A stretch of 64,000 bases of DNA from Welwitschia mirabilis (taxonomy: Eukaryota; Gnetophyta; Gnetopsida; Welwitschiales), in the NCBI GenBank assembly GCA_051453625.1, contig JBOZIK010000001.1, positions 219,496,854 through 219,560,853 on the forward strand, in the 5' to 3' direction. Of this stretch, positions 48,400-60,133 are shown in pieces; the stretch's first letter is position 1, and each line of letters begins with the position of its first letter. The notes beneath the pieces were generated by a model, which was given only the letters and a program-made list of their open reading frames with translations, made no database searches and was not told the DNA's origin. The translations under genes and the position numbers were made by a program.

Positions 48400-50450
48400 A
48401 TATAATTTTTTAGATTTTGTTATTCTTTTTGAATCAAACATAAAAATATAATCTCTAATCTTAAATCTATTTTTCTAATATTTTAATCATATAATTCTTT
48501 TTTAAAATAAGTTAATTCTTTTCTTTGCTCATCTAATTGGTTTATTTTTTCAATCTTTTTTTTATGATACTTTATATTTAAATTTTAATTATTTGGCCAT
48601 GTTAAAGTTTTTATTATAGATCTAATTAGCAAAGTAGCCTTCCTCTCATATACAAGTTTATGAGATGTGAATATTATACTATTTTTCCCCATTATTCTAT
48701 AAATTAATTCTCAATTAAGATTATATTTAGTTATTTATTACTAACTTCAACTTAGTCATTAGACTACAGATATTAACTAGAAAAACATTTATGATGAATT
48801 TCATATTAAGTAAAAATTTTTAGTTAAAAACATTACTAAAAATTTACATTTCTTTATTATAAATTAGTTATTTAGGGGGTTCAAACTTGTAAAGAATATT
48901 TTTCATAAAGAATTAAACAATTATCTAATAATAACAATTAGGAACATCCTCTAATTTAACCCCTATAGTTAGATAGTCTACATAGACTCAAATGTACTAT
49001 TTTCCATAGGATTTTTTCTTAATGAATATATAAAGTCTATTTCAAACACTTCAAATGGTTCTACTTCTTAGATATATTATTATGAATTTGTAAATCCCTA
49101 ATAAATACGTTCTTCCTTTAGCACTTAACATAGTTTTTTATACAAAGTTTGGAATCTTTAAATATAGTTTGCCACACATATCTCATAATTAACCTTTTTA
49201 TGATCATCCTTTTTCTTTTATAATTTCTTCTATTTTACTTTTATAATCCTATTTTAAAATTTTTAGTTAGTATTGTTCTTCTATAAATCTTCTCATAATG
49301 TGATCTTATACATAACTTAAATAAGATTCTATTATGTTGTTCATAATTCTTTCTTTTTCTTTCAGTGACCTCTTCTTTTCATAGTAATTTCAAATTAGAT
49401 AGAATATGTTTTTGTATTATGTAATTAGCTATATCATTATACTAAGGTGATTTCTAAATGTTCAAGAGATATTCATCAAGAAATTAATTTCTAGCATCAA
49501 AATATTCATTAATCTTGGGAAATTCTAACCCACAAAAATGTTTTTCTACAACATTATTTACTTTTACTTTTATCTATTATTTTTAAATCAAACTCTTACA
49601 TTAATAAAATCCAGCTCATAATTCTTGATTTTTTCTCTTCCTTCTTTAGAAAAAAAAAATATAATGGAAATATGATTAGTGTGGATTTGTACTTTACATT
49701 GCAAAGTGTAATTTCTTATTTTTTTTAAAGCCATCATAATATCTAACATTTCTTTCTCCATTAAAATATAATTTTTTTTAAAAATCATGTAAACTCTTAC
49801 TTATATATGCCATATCATAGGGTATATTGCCATCATCTTTTTATCTTAACATTACTTTTGTTACATATGTAAAATCATCAATAATAATATGGAATGGTTA
49901 ACTCTATTCAAATCCATATAAGACTTGAGCTTTTATAAGTTTACCTTTTAATGTTTAAAAGCTTCTTTGACATTCAAATATCCATTAATAGTCTATTCTT
50001 TATGCAACTAATTACTCAGAAATTTAACTATTTTGCTAAAGTTAGGAATAACCTTCTGTAATATACCCCATGTCTAAAACAATATTTAAGCTTTTTTAGT
50101 TTACTAGGTTGTTGTGGTTTTATAGTTACATTAATCATTTTACTCATTTATCTCTATTACTCTAATAGAGATTCTGTATCCTAGAAATATTTCATTTACC
50201 ATAAATTACCCAGTAGACCATTTAATTTTTAGTTTTTTATCCTTGTNNNNNNNNNNTTTTAATACTTTGTGTAATTTATAAAATCATATCTTAAAGTTAT
50301 TTCTAAAAGTTGATAAATATCTTATTGACCTTCCTCTCATATCTTCAAATATGGTATTTATTAATCTTTGAAATTGTTGGGAAAAAAACATGAAGCACAC
50401 CACATGGTTCATCTCCAAAGTATTTTGTCCTAATAAAATAAACTCCAAAC
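48400..50450 (-). pseudogene. Second Athila-type pol fragment: RT end, RNase H, integrase (decayed)
   Basis: Minus strand from 50,450: FQRLINTIFEDMRGRS (RT, equivalent to 'FQRCMMSIFSDM'), then YRISIRVIEIN and a KPQQPSKLKKLKYCFRHGVYYRR block (RT thumb, 'SFLGHAGFYRRFI'), about 50,080-50,230. RNase H follows: MEKEMLDIMMALKKIRNY, VQIHTNHISI (open 49,588-49,788) and FQEFDLKI-like residues. Integrase has TIFKDSKLCIKNYVKC (finger, 'LFKDA..FC..C'), EVEPFEVFEIDFI (about 49,050-49,075) and an SHKLVYERKATLL block near 48,660. A 10-N gap is at 50,247-50,256. The upstream half of RT, gag and both LTRs are not seen. It is a different copy from the Athila element in 4-30 kb. Confidence 0.75.
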
Positions 50451-50609
50451 ATCTAGATAATAATAAATTATATAAATTACTTAGTTAGTTACTCTTAATA
50501 AATCATGTATATTATCATGAAGAGTTACATCCTTTAATGTAATATTTACATTGTACTATGTCACATCAAATGAGTGTAAGCTAGTTGTAATTTAATTCAT
50601 TCAATTTGT

Positions 50610-51780
50610 AAATTCTATAAATAATGAAAGTGTTTCATCTATATTTAATTTTTATGGATTTCTATTTTTTTTAATGTTCTATTAGTATTTCTTATAATTT
50701 GTTTGACTTCCACATAAACTCTCAACATGTCATCAAATAATAGTCACAAGCATAGTATGGAGATTGATCATGAAGTTAAGAGTGGCATATAATAGAAAAC
50801 ACTTAATGAAGATGCTATTTAAGTGATTATCAATGAATTTAGTATTAAGATATCACCATGGAATTGAACTATAAATCAAACATGTGTGAAGATGCTATTT
50901 GAGTAATTATAAATTAATTTAGTATTAAGATATCACCATGGAATTAAAAGATAGATCAAACATGTGTCAACTCTATAACAACAAACACATTAGGATTGTG
51001 CCTTGGGAAACATGTGAAACATATTCAAACTACAAAATTCAAAAGATGAAAATAAATAATTTCCTAGTTATAAAAGAACTTAAATATTATCTAGATAAAA
51101 TTTTATTTACAAAGAAGGATAAAAAAGCATTATTGGTTAAACTCATATTAGTACTAAATGTTAATTATAAAATTTATTTTTTAATTCATGACATAAAAGA
51201 CGCCTTTGAAGTCAAACACAAAGCATATAAGTAATTATTAATTATTGAACTCTTCACCCTATAACTTAAACATCATGAAGATGTCACATCTTTGAAGAAG
51301 AAGATCATCAACCTAAAAGAACAAATTGAAGAATAATGTGCTAGAATAAATGAATAAATCATTAAGTTTATCTTACTTTAGGATGTACTTCTTAAGTTTG
51401 ATGTAATTTATGATGCATTAAAATATCTTAATAAAGATATTCATATAAATAGTTGATATCCAAATTCCATTAAGCAAAAATAGAATTAAAGAAGAAAAAA
51501 GGTAAAAAAAATGAGACTTACTAATATAGGTAAAACATGAAAAAAAAAGAAAATCAATGTTTTCAAAATTTTTCAATACCATTATCCATCATTTGTAAAA
51601 TTAGTATTTTAAAAGTTTAAATCACCATGAAATAATAATAAACATAACAAGAATAATAAGAATAACAAAGAGAAGAAGAATAAAATTTCAAAAAATATAA
51701 TCATAATTCATGAGGTGATTCATCAAGAATAATTTTCAAGAGTTTTCATAAGTAAAGGTAAAACATGATTCATAAACTTA
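50610..51780 (+). pseudogene. Plus-strand coding-like remnant, possibly copia gag
   Basis: After a TATAAATAATG sequence at about 50,617 a frame begins at ATG 50,727 with MSSNNSHKHSMEIDHEVKSG. Later stretches read DVTSLKKKIINLKEQIEE and FDVIYDALKYLNKDIHI (about 51,260-51,460), then a lysine/asparagine-rich tail. A coiled coil followed by a basic region is reminiscent of the second half of SIRE-type copia gag, but I see no zinc knuckle, so this is tentative. The 98-codon open frame at 50,938-51,234 is part of this stretch. The gypsy element at 52,006 begins just beyond it. Confidence 0.3.
50808..50967. repeat. 80-bp tandem duplication
   Basis: Units 50,808-50,887 and 50,888-50,967 both start GAAGATGCTATTT and share TTTAGTATTAAGATATCACC and CATGGAATT. 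Eighty is not a multiple of three, so the duplication shifts any frame through it. Confidence 0.9.
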
Positions 51781-52000
51781 GAATCATCAAGTCATAGTAC
51801 TAGTAATAAATAATTGATGATGCTTGTGTTAATCCCAAATAGCATCAAAAACATGTAATCAGTGTTAACGGAATGAAACTAAAAGTAGTTTAATCAAGAA
51901 CTTTGAAGCTACTATTTTTCATATTTATGAATTCCATTTATATTTTAAACTTTAAGATGAATTTATTATTAGTTTTATTTCTACTTTAAAATGGTAATGA

Positions 52001-52005
52001 AGTTA
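52001..52005. other. Target-site duplication, left copy
   Basis: AGTTA precedes the 3' LTR. AGCTA follows the 5' LTR at 63,145-63,149. One transition separates them. Five bases is the usual target duplication of Ty3/gypsy elements. Confidence 0.7.
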
Positions 52006-52525
52006 TGAGATATTTCCTTTTCTTCATTTTTTTTAAAAGATTAAAATCAAAAAGTTTAACAATCAATGGAAATATTCTTTCAATGATTAAGAAACGTGAA
52101 ATAATAATAATCATAATTTAAAAAATAGATGAAATATAATAGAAATCAAAGGAAATGCCATATTCATCCTCATTCTATAGTGCTTTAGAAAAAGAAAAAA
52201 GACTCAATATTCCATCAAAGCCAAATGCAAGATCTTTGGTATGGTTCAACCAACTCATACTATCTTTAAGGTCTAGTTTATGGAACTACTAGGGGGCTAG
52301 TTTATCAAGAACTTAGTATTCCATTGTGCAAATCATATGCATGTCCTTTAATTTTCTAAGTACCTCATTTAACTATAATGAAATAACATGACCTTTTGAA
52401 AACAATTATTCCATAAGAGTTATATCCCTTATGTAGAGATTGTAATGCTTAAAAGTTATTTAACAGATAATAAAAAATAATTATTGAGATGATAGTTCCT
52501 ACAAAATGGTTTTGGGATCATTACA
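52006..52525 (-). repeat. 3' LTR of the 52-63 kb gypsy element (520 bp)
   Basis: On the minus strand it starts TGTAATGATCCCAAAACC and ends at a decayed TCA. The partner is 62,618-63,144. Shared blocks include TTCCATCAAAGCCAAATG, TTTAAG(G/A)TCTAGTTTAT and TACCTCATTTAAC.ATAAT. Related but longer LTRs are at 34.0-35.0 and 38.3-39.2 kb. Confidence 0.9.
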
Positions 52526-52539
52526 TACTCCCCTCCTTA
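52526..52539 (-). other. Polypurine tract
   Basis: On the minus strand TAAGGAGGGGAGTA abuts the TGTAATG start of the 3' LTR, the expected plus-strand primer for this element. Confidence 0.85.
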
Positions 52540-53900
52540 AGCTTGCTATTCATCCTTAAACTACTACTCTTCCATGGATGATCTTGTTATAGGACTTATT
52601 CAGCTTCAAGATCTTCTCATCATGATCTTCTACATCAATCAAGAGGTTCTTAATTTTCATTTATAAATAATCTTTAATAATTATATTTCATTTATTACTC
52701 ATTATCCAAACTACATTGATAATAGTAAGACCATTCAATTAAGTCTTCTTTTATTATTTTCTTCCTTAATTTACTTTTCTATACTTCTTGATAACAACTG
52801 CTTTAATTATAAAATTTTTGAGGTTAGATCTTACTATAAGTTTCTTCTAATCTATAATATAATTATTAAATTATGTTAAGTAATATTATTTAAGAAGATG
52901 GACATCAAATAGTAAATGAACACGAGACCATTCTTCTAGAAGATGAAGTTTGTATGCAAGTTCATATTTTCTTTTGATAACATGAAATGGTTTACAAAAT
53001 TAAGGTGCTAGTATACTTCATTTTTCTAACTTAAAGGTTTCTTATTCAGACTTAACTCTTAACAATACTTAAAGGTTTTCTAAATTCTGCACCTTATAAT
53101 TGTTTTTACACTTTCTTAATTACTACTTCCAATTTTACATTTTTCTTTTTTTTCTTCTTTATATCTTTGTATTAGATGTCAACAACTTATTAGTGTTGCA
53201 TAGTTTCTTTCATACATTGCTTGAATGAAAAACAATTAATTAAGGCTTGGTGACCTTGGTTATGAGTAAATTATACCAAATGAATATAGTTCTCCCATCT
53301 CATTGGTTTATCTACGACATAAATTCTCAAGATTTCTTTCAAGATGCAATTTACTCATTCTATTTACCCATTTGTTTTTAAGTGAAAAGATGTACTAAAA
53401 AGTACTTAAGTGTAATAAAAATTTTGGATTTCTATTGAAAATAATAATTTTATTAACTTCATATAAATGAAATAATTTTTTTCCAAACTAATTTGCAACT
53501 TGTTCTACACTGGTGGTTATTTTAGTTGATATGAAATGTACCATCTTAATGCATATAAATAGGTCACTGTGTTGTTTGATAGTCTTTTTTAAACCTATAA
53601 TAAAATCCATAGTAATTTATTTCCATTTCTAGGATGGTACCCCTAAGGATTTTAGAAATTTGGTTGTATTTTTTAATNNNNNNNNNNNNNNNNNNNNNNN
53701 NNNNNNNNNNNNNNNNNNNNNNNNNNNNNNNNNNNNNNNNNNNNNNNNNNNNNNNNNNNNNNNNNNNNNNNNNNNNNATTTCCATTTCTAGGATGGTACC
53801 CCTAAGGATTTTAGGAATATAAATAGTTTTTGCTATTCTAATTTAATGATTTGGCTATCAAGCATTGTTTGATAAACTCTTTAACTTGTGACTTCACTCC
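52540..53900 (-). pseudogene. Gypsy integrase with C-terminal tail (decayed)
   Basis: Minus strand from about 53,900. The core reads MEINYYGFYYRFKKDYQTTQ (53,564-53,640; family 'WEDITMDFIVGLPKT'), then a VEQVA-like block, QMGK.NE.I (family 'PQTDGQTERVN', about 53,345-53,375) and RIYVVDKPMRWENYIHL after a frame change. The tail ends with LAYKLHLLEEW and VHLLFDVHLLK at about 52,870-52,940. Below it KIIKEDLIEWSYYY near 52,740-52,790 might be a chromodomain remnant ('VLIKWxNLPxEDATWE'), which I rate as weak. A 100-N gap with duplicated 40-bp edges (53,619-53,658 and 53,778-53,817) splits the core. The enzyme would insert element cDNA into chromatin. Confidence 0.8.
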
Positions 53901-54099
53901 TAGCTAATAATACTAGTTTCTTTAAGTGATGTATGTTTTTGCAAAACTTGGGTGATCTACATATATAACCTCATGTGCTTCTAATTAATTGAAAATGTCA
54001 AGGTTTATTAAAAATAAGACTTAATTTCCTCTAACTAAAACTCCACCTAAAGTTAAGTAAAAATAAGATACCTCTTATTTATTATTGAGTTTATACTAG

Positions 54100-55340
54100 A
54101 TTTATTTAAATACCTTGTCTTTTAGCATTTGTTATTTGATTTTTGCTATTATTTTGGGTATTCTATATAAATCATCATGCACCATATGCAACTAAGATCA
54201 TCTGCAACTTTGTTTTCTTTTCTTGGCATGAATTTAAGGTCAAAATAATATTTTACTAGTAACTATGTTCACTTTTATTATATCATATTTAAAATAGGCT
54301 ACTCATATAAAAATTTTAAAATTTTTTGATTAGTTTTTATTTGAAATTTACTTGTCAAAAGGGAGTGTCTTCATACTTTTAATGCATGAATAATGGCTAG
54401 TAATTCTAAGTCATGTACTAGATAGTTACATTCATTCTTGTTTAACTTGCAAGATTTATCTGTAATTACTTTTTCTTCTTACATCAAAACTACCCCTATT
54501 TATTCTTCACAACCATCTATGACTACTAATAACTCTTTATTCATCTTAAAATGTTCAAAACTGGGGCTATGATCAATAGGAGTTTGATTCATAAAAATTC
54601 CACTTTATACTTATTATTAAAACAATATGAAATTTTTTTGTTAATAAGATTAGTCATTGAGCTTATGATCTTTAAAACATTCTACAAAAATTCTTCTAGA
54701 ATCCTATAAAACCAAGAAAACATTTGACTTCAATGGGAATTTTTTATTTAATCCATTTCCTTATAGATTATACCTTACTAGAATTATTTTTTAAATCTTA
54801 TTTGGATATGACATATCTTAAATAAGAGATTGAATTTTTAAAGGACTTACATTTGCTTAACTTAGCTATCAAAAAACTTTCTTTAAGTAACTGTAAAACT
54901 AACTTTAGAAGTTTAACATGGTCTTCCCTCCTTTTAAAATAAATTAAAATATCATTTATAAAAACAATAATAACATAATCTAAATAAGAATGAAAAATGT
55001 TATTCATCAATGTCATAAATGTAGTAAGAGAATTTGTAATACTAAAAAGCATAATTGTAAACTCAAAATGGTCATATCTAGTTTGGAATGTTGTCTTTAA
55101 AACATTCTCTTCTTTGATCTAAATTTAATAATAACTTGATTCTAAGTCAAATTTTACAAAATGTTGTACTTCCTAAAACTAATTAAAAAGATTGTCAATT
55201 TGAAGTAGTGAGTACTTATTCTTTATTATTATCTTATTTAACTGATGATCATAAATGAAAAGCCTTAGTAATCTACTTTTTTCTTTATAAATAAAACAAA
55301 TGCTTTCCAAGTTGGTACACTAGGTATGATTTTACCTTAA
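54100..55340 (-). pseudogene. Gypsy reverse transcriptase and RNase H (decayed)
   Basis: Minus strand from 55,340: IPSVPTWKAFVLFIKKKVD (family 'SPWGAPVLFVKKKDG'), then KIIIKNKYSLLQIDNLFN after frame change. The open stretch 54,798-55,052 reads MLFSITNSLTTFMTLMNNIF, then IVFINDILIYFKRREDHVKL and SKCKSFKNSISYL. The catalytic FIDD is FIND (54,948-54,964), so one aspartate is lost. RNase H follows (54,180-54,580): KLNKNECNYLVHDLELLAI, IHALKV and the end MPRKENKVADDLS, matching 'KLNEAERNYPTHEKELLAVV' and 'GKENKVADALSR'. Frameshifts and stops are frequent. Confidence 0.92.
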
Positions 55341-55599
55341 CTTATTAACTATTGAATATTCAATTTAATATCTTTTAGTTCAATGAATGAGAATATTTTT
55401 AGTCCTTAAAAGGTAGGTAATGCTCCTAGTACAAGATTAATTACATGTTCTACTTTTTTCTTTAGTCGTAAATTCACTTTGTCTTCAAATAATTATCAAA
55501 ATTCATACAAATCTATAGGCAATTGTATATCTCTTTAATTTTTTAATATGACATAAAATAACTAAGTTATGTTAATGATTTTACTCATTTCTTTATTTT

Positions 55600-55970
55600 T
55601 CATGAATAATATTTATTTCCTTGTCTCCTCTACTTTTAGAAATCATCCTCTGGATGAAGTGGGAATAAGTTTGGTTTCTTCTTTGAAAGATGCTTCAAGA
55701 TCATACTTTCTTAGAAATGACATCCCCAAGATTACATCATATTTTTGGATATTAAAGATATATAAATTATTATAAAATCTAGAATATTAATTGTAAAATT
55801 TAAATATGCATAGTAATCTAATTATGTAATTACTTTTTCTTTTATAACTTATACTCTAAAAGTTAGTTTCATAATAATTTTATCTTTTAAATGAGTTACA
55901 AAATTAGAAGAAATAAAATTATCACTGGCATCATAATCAATGAGAAAATTTAATATGAATTTTTTTTAAA
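55600..55970 (-). pseudogene. Gypsy aspartic protease (decayed)
   Basis: Minus strand: FLIDYDASDNFISSNFVTHL at about 55,870-55,945 corresponds to the family's LIDSGAS.NFIS active-site loop. The aspartate is kept but DSG has become DYD. The flap-end motif DVILGMSFLRKYDLEA is at about 55,690-55,745. The protease would cut the polyprotein. It lies between gag and RT as expected. The plus-strand open frame at 55,569-55,775 is its shadow. Confidence 0.85.
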
Positions 55971-56089
55971 ATCCTTTAAGTTCAATCATAGAGAATTGGT
56001 TTTGCACAAAATCTATTTAGACTACTACAAAGAATCTTTTTCTTATTTTCAACTATTCTTGTGCTATAGTCAAGTAGCTATAATTTGAA

Positions 56090-57050
56090 TTCTTCTTCTT
56101 CTTCTTAGGGTATTCTTAATCATGTAACCCTCATTTTTGCAATAGTGGTAGTTTGGTATCAAATGAATTGACTAAAGGACTCGTTTAGAGTTTTTATATC
56201 TTTGTTATTAAGTGATTATTATTGCCATTTAGGCCATCATTGGAATTCTTTATTATGCCTCCATTTAATATTTGATTTTTTATGTATTTTTTGTAGATAT
56301 TTATGTTCTAAAGGATGAATCAGATTTCTCAATTAACATGGAATAGTACCTATAAAATCATTTGTAACTTCTTTCGGATCCTATTGAGTTTGGAATTTTA
56401 CTATTTTATGGAATTATTACCAATGTTCATCAAGACTTTTCTCCCTAATATTAGGTACTTAGCTCCATTATTCTAGCATTAATAAATTAGTCAAGAACAA
56501 AGCCCTATTTAAATTCTTTTATAAATTTCATCCACTCATACTAATTATTTCTCATTGCATTTTGCTAGCTTTACTAGGTTGTAGAATCTCATATAAGAAA
56601 TGTTGTGGCATATTGACTATGTAAGTTATTCTCTATGTTCTTTAATCCAATGTGGTTTTCAATGTACTACAACCATTCTAGTACCTCTTCATAAGATTCT
56701 AAAGTACTAGCATACATGTGAATTTGTACCTTCTTCACATATTCTTGCATGTTCAAATCTTCCATGATGCTATCTTTAGAGTTTTCGAATGATTTGTGAA
56801 TATTATACTATTGTACTTACCTATGCACTTTCTCGCTAACTTGTTATTTAAAGTATTAAGAAGATTTATTTTCTAAAGGCTATATTCTTTTCATTTTGCA
56901 CTTAGAGGGATTATTAAACTTGAGACTAGAGTTCTTTGATTATTTGTTCCCATGGTCTTTCATCAAATTCTCTAAGAATATAGTCTAAGTTATCATTTGT
57001 AATTTTTTGAGAAGCCTTGACATTCACATAGTTAATATCCCATCGTTGCT
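56090..57050 (-). pseudogene. Gypsy gag with zinc knuckle (decayed)
   Basis: On the minus strand near 56,600-56,720 a stretch reads EEVLEWL then YIENHIGLKNIENNLHSQ and QYATTF, matching the gag 'PEAYLEWLxxVEKIF.YK.I.EEKKVKL' block and the 'YAxxWW' that follows. Near 56,100-56,160 is YHYCKNEGYMIKNT, a decayed CCHC knuckle followed by a lysine/arginine run (TTC microsatellite on the plus strand, 56,090-56,106). Of the four zinc ligands one cysteine remains. The N-terminal start cannot be fixed. Confidence 0.7.
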
Positions 57051-57349
57051 ATACTTTCTAAATTTATTACTATAAGGAATTAATGTAAGTGTTTGTACAA
57101 TATTTTATGGTTTACCAATGTATGCATTGTTGATGGACATTTGAGCCTTATTATTACTTATATACTTCTTTTAAAAGTTAAAAAATTTCATTATTATAAC
57201 ATAATTATAATGACATCACTAGGAGCTAAAACTATCTAACTGCTTCATATCTAGTACATGGTAAATATGATAATTTTTTATGATGTATAATAAAATAAAT
57301 TAAGGATATTGAGTTTCATAAACTACTTATCTTAGCTTTTAGCTTAGTA

Positions 57350-59700
57350 TTGAGTAATCCCACTTGATGATGTCATTATTATAGTAGCATTATGATGTTC
57401 TCTTTAACTTGTGATTGGTCATTTATTTTCATAACTTCTTATGATTAAATTGTTTTCTGATTATCTTAGGCTATTAAATAATAAATTTAATGCCTTCATA
57501 TAATTCTGATCAATTGTATAGCCTTTTGATATGCTTATGTTAACCTAGCATTGTTTGATAAGTATGTAGAACTATTATGACAATAGTGTCATGTCTTCTT
57601 ATAAATCTCATAAACTGTTAAGCTTTAGTAACTATTCAAGTGAGTATGTCATCATTTTTAAGGTGTCAAATCAATGGTATGGTATTCCCTTACAAGTTTG
57701 ATAAATTATCAAGTAAGCCTAACATTATTTTGTAGGTATTAAGTTAATAGGATGATGTTCCATTGTAAATCTAGTTAATGGTTAAGCTTCAGTAACTACT
57801 TAAGTCTAAAATAATTTTTAACATGGTAGATTAATAGTATGATGTCCTCTTATAAATATGGTAAATTGTTAAGTTTTAATAACTACTCCAGTTAGTCCAA
57901 CATTATTTTTGATGTTCTAGGTCAATAGTATGATGTTCTCTTATAAATCTGATGAACTATTAAGCTTTAATAAATGCTTAAGTAAGTCTAATATCATTCT
58001 CAAAGTCTAAGATTAATATTAGGATGCTTCTTATAAATTTGATAAATTGTTAAGCTTCTGTGACTTCTTATATCACCCTGATATCATTCACAAGGTGTCA
58101 TGTCAATAGTGTAGTACTCCCTTATGATTATAGTTAACTGTTAGGCCTCCATAACTACTTATATCATAGTGACTTAATTTTTTATATGCCATGTTAGTAG
58201 TGTGACATCTATTTATGATTTTAATTGACTATTGGGCATACATAACTACTTATATCAATATGAAATTATTTTTGAGATGTCATGTTAGAAATTTAATGCT
58301 TCCTTGTGATTTTGGTTGATTATTAGAACTCTATAACTACTTATGTTAGCATGACATCATTTTTGAGGTGCCATGTTAATATTATGACACTTCCTTGTGA
58401 TTTTGGTTAACTATTAGATCTTCATGATTTCTTATATTAGCATGTAATCAAATCTAAGATGCCATATTAATAATGTAGCACTCCCTTATAATTCTAGTTT
58501 ACTACTAAGCCTACATGACTGTTGATATTAATATGACACCATTTTTAAGGTACCATGTTAGTAGTATCACCTATCATATTAGCAATGTCACACTCCTTAT
58601 GATTTTAATTGATTTTTAGGACTTTGTAAGTAGTTATGTCAATATAACATCATTTTCAAAGTGTCATGTCAGTAATGTAGTGCCTCCTTATGATTATAAT
58701 TGAATATTAGATCTCCATAACTACTTATATCAGCATGACATTATTTTCAAGATGTCATGTTAGTAGTGTAACATTTCCTNNNNNNNNNNNNNNNNNNNNN
58801 NNNNNNNNNNNNNNNNNNNNNNNNNNNNNNNNNNNNNNNNNNNNNNNNNNNNNNNNNNNNNNNNNNNNNNNNNNNNNNNTTCAAGATGTCATGTTAGTAG
58901 TGTAACATTTTCTTATGATTCTAGTTAACTTTTGGATATCTATCATAGCTTGTTTAATATGACATCATTTTTGAGGTGTCATGTCAGTAGTGTAGTGATC
59001 CATTATGATTCTAATTACCTATTATGTGTTAATGAATACTTATATTAGCATGACATCATTTTCAAGGTGTCATGTTAGTGGTGTGGCACCCCCTTATGAT
59101 TTTGATTTATTCTTTAGCTTTGTATACTACTTAGGTTATGTTTACCTTACTATATAATTAATTTGAATTGTCTAGTTAGTAGTGTGACATCCCTTATAAT
59201 ACTAGTTCCTCTTTTATATTTGTATACTACTTAGGTCATTACTATCTCACTACATAATCAATTTGAGCTACCTAGTCAGTAGTGTGATGTGATGATAATC
59301 CATTATTTGGCTTTGTCTATTGGTTAGATCATTAATTTATTATTATGTAATTAATTTAAACTATGTGATTGATTATGTGATGTTCCCTTGTGATGTTGGT
59401 TCTTTCTTTGACTTTGTAGACCACTAAGGTTACTTTTTGCTCATTATGTAATCAATTTGGGCTATCTTGTTAGCATTTTCATGCTTTCTTGTAATGCTAG
59501 TTTCTTCTTTTGCTTTCTAGACTACCTCAATAATTACTACCTCATTGTGTAACCAATTTAAGCTACATGATTAATAATTTAATACTCCCTTATGATGTTG
59601 GTCTCTTCTTTAACTTCATGAACTACTTGGGTCACCCCTGTCTTAATGTGTAATGAATTTGGACTGCTATTTCAATAGTATGATATACCCTTGTATTATT
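57350..59700. repeat. Tandem array, 91-bp units grading into about 100-bp units
   Basis: From about 57,600 to 58,780, successive units measured by hand are 91 bp (for example 58,094-58,184 and 58,185-58,275), with the core ATGTTAGTAGTGTGACATC, then CTTATGATT, AACTACTTATATCA and ATGACATCATTTTCAAGG. One unit near 58,550-58,660 carries a 20-bp internal duplication. From about 59,060 to 59,580 a variant of about 100 bp has TTTGTATACTACTTAGGTCA and CATAATCAATTTGAGCT. A 100-N gap (58,780-58,879) with 34-bp duplicated edges lies inside, so the true copy number is unknown. It sits between gag and the antisense frame. Confidence 0.9.
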
Positions 59701-60133
59701 AAGTTTGAACTAGAGTTGTAGTGGATTCCATATTCAATGTTCTCTTCTTGTTGTATGCCCACATTACTATCTCTCTCCTAGTTATATCATTAGTACTATT
59801 AAAGATTAGTTAACTATGACATCACTGGTACTTCTGATGTCATATTAATAAATATAAAATATTTTTATTTTTACCTATAAACAAGGATTATAAGTTTATT
59901 TTCATCTATATGTTTCACTTTGTCATCATGCCATTAGAAGATAATTTCTTTTTACTTTTGTTTCTATCTTTTGAAAATTATCTTTTTTTAATTTTATATT
60001 TTTTTACATATGTAATCCTTTATCTTTGCTAGGTTATTTGCTATGACTTTTTTCCTTTTCTCTACTTTTTTTCCTCTAAAGTTATTTTTAAAGTACTTAA
60101 GGATATTTCTTTTAATATTTTTTTTCATATTAG

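Noticed and set aside
48400-50450. Endogenous pararetrovirus RT-RNase H
   Set aside because: An integrase finger and core follow RNase H in the Athila order, which pararetroviruses lack. Motif wording matches Athila-type gypsy.
55569-55775. Plus-strand 68-codon frame
   Set aside because: It is the complement of the gypsy protease on the minus strand, which has the recognisable motifs.
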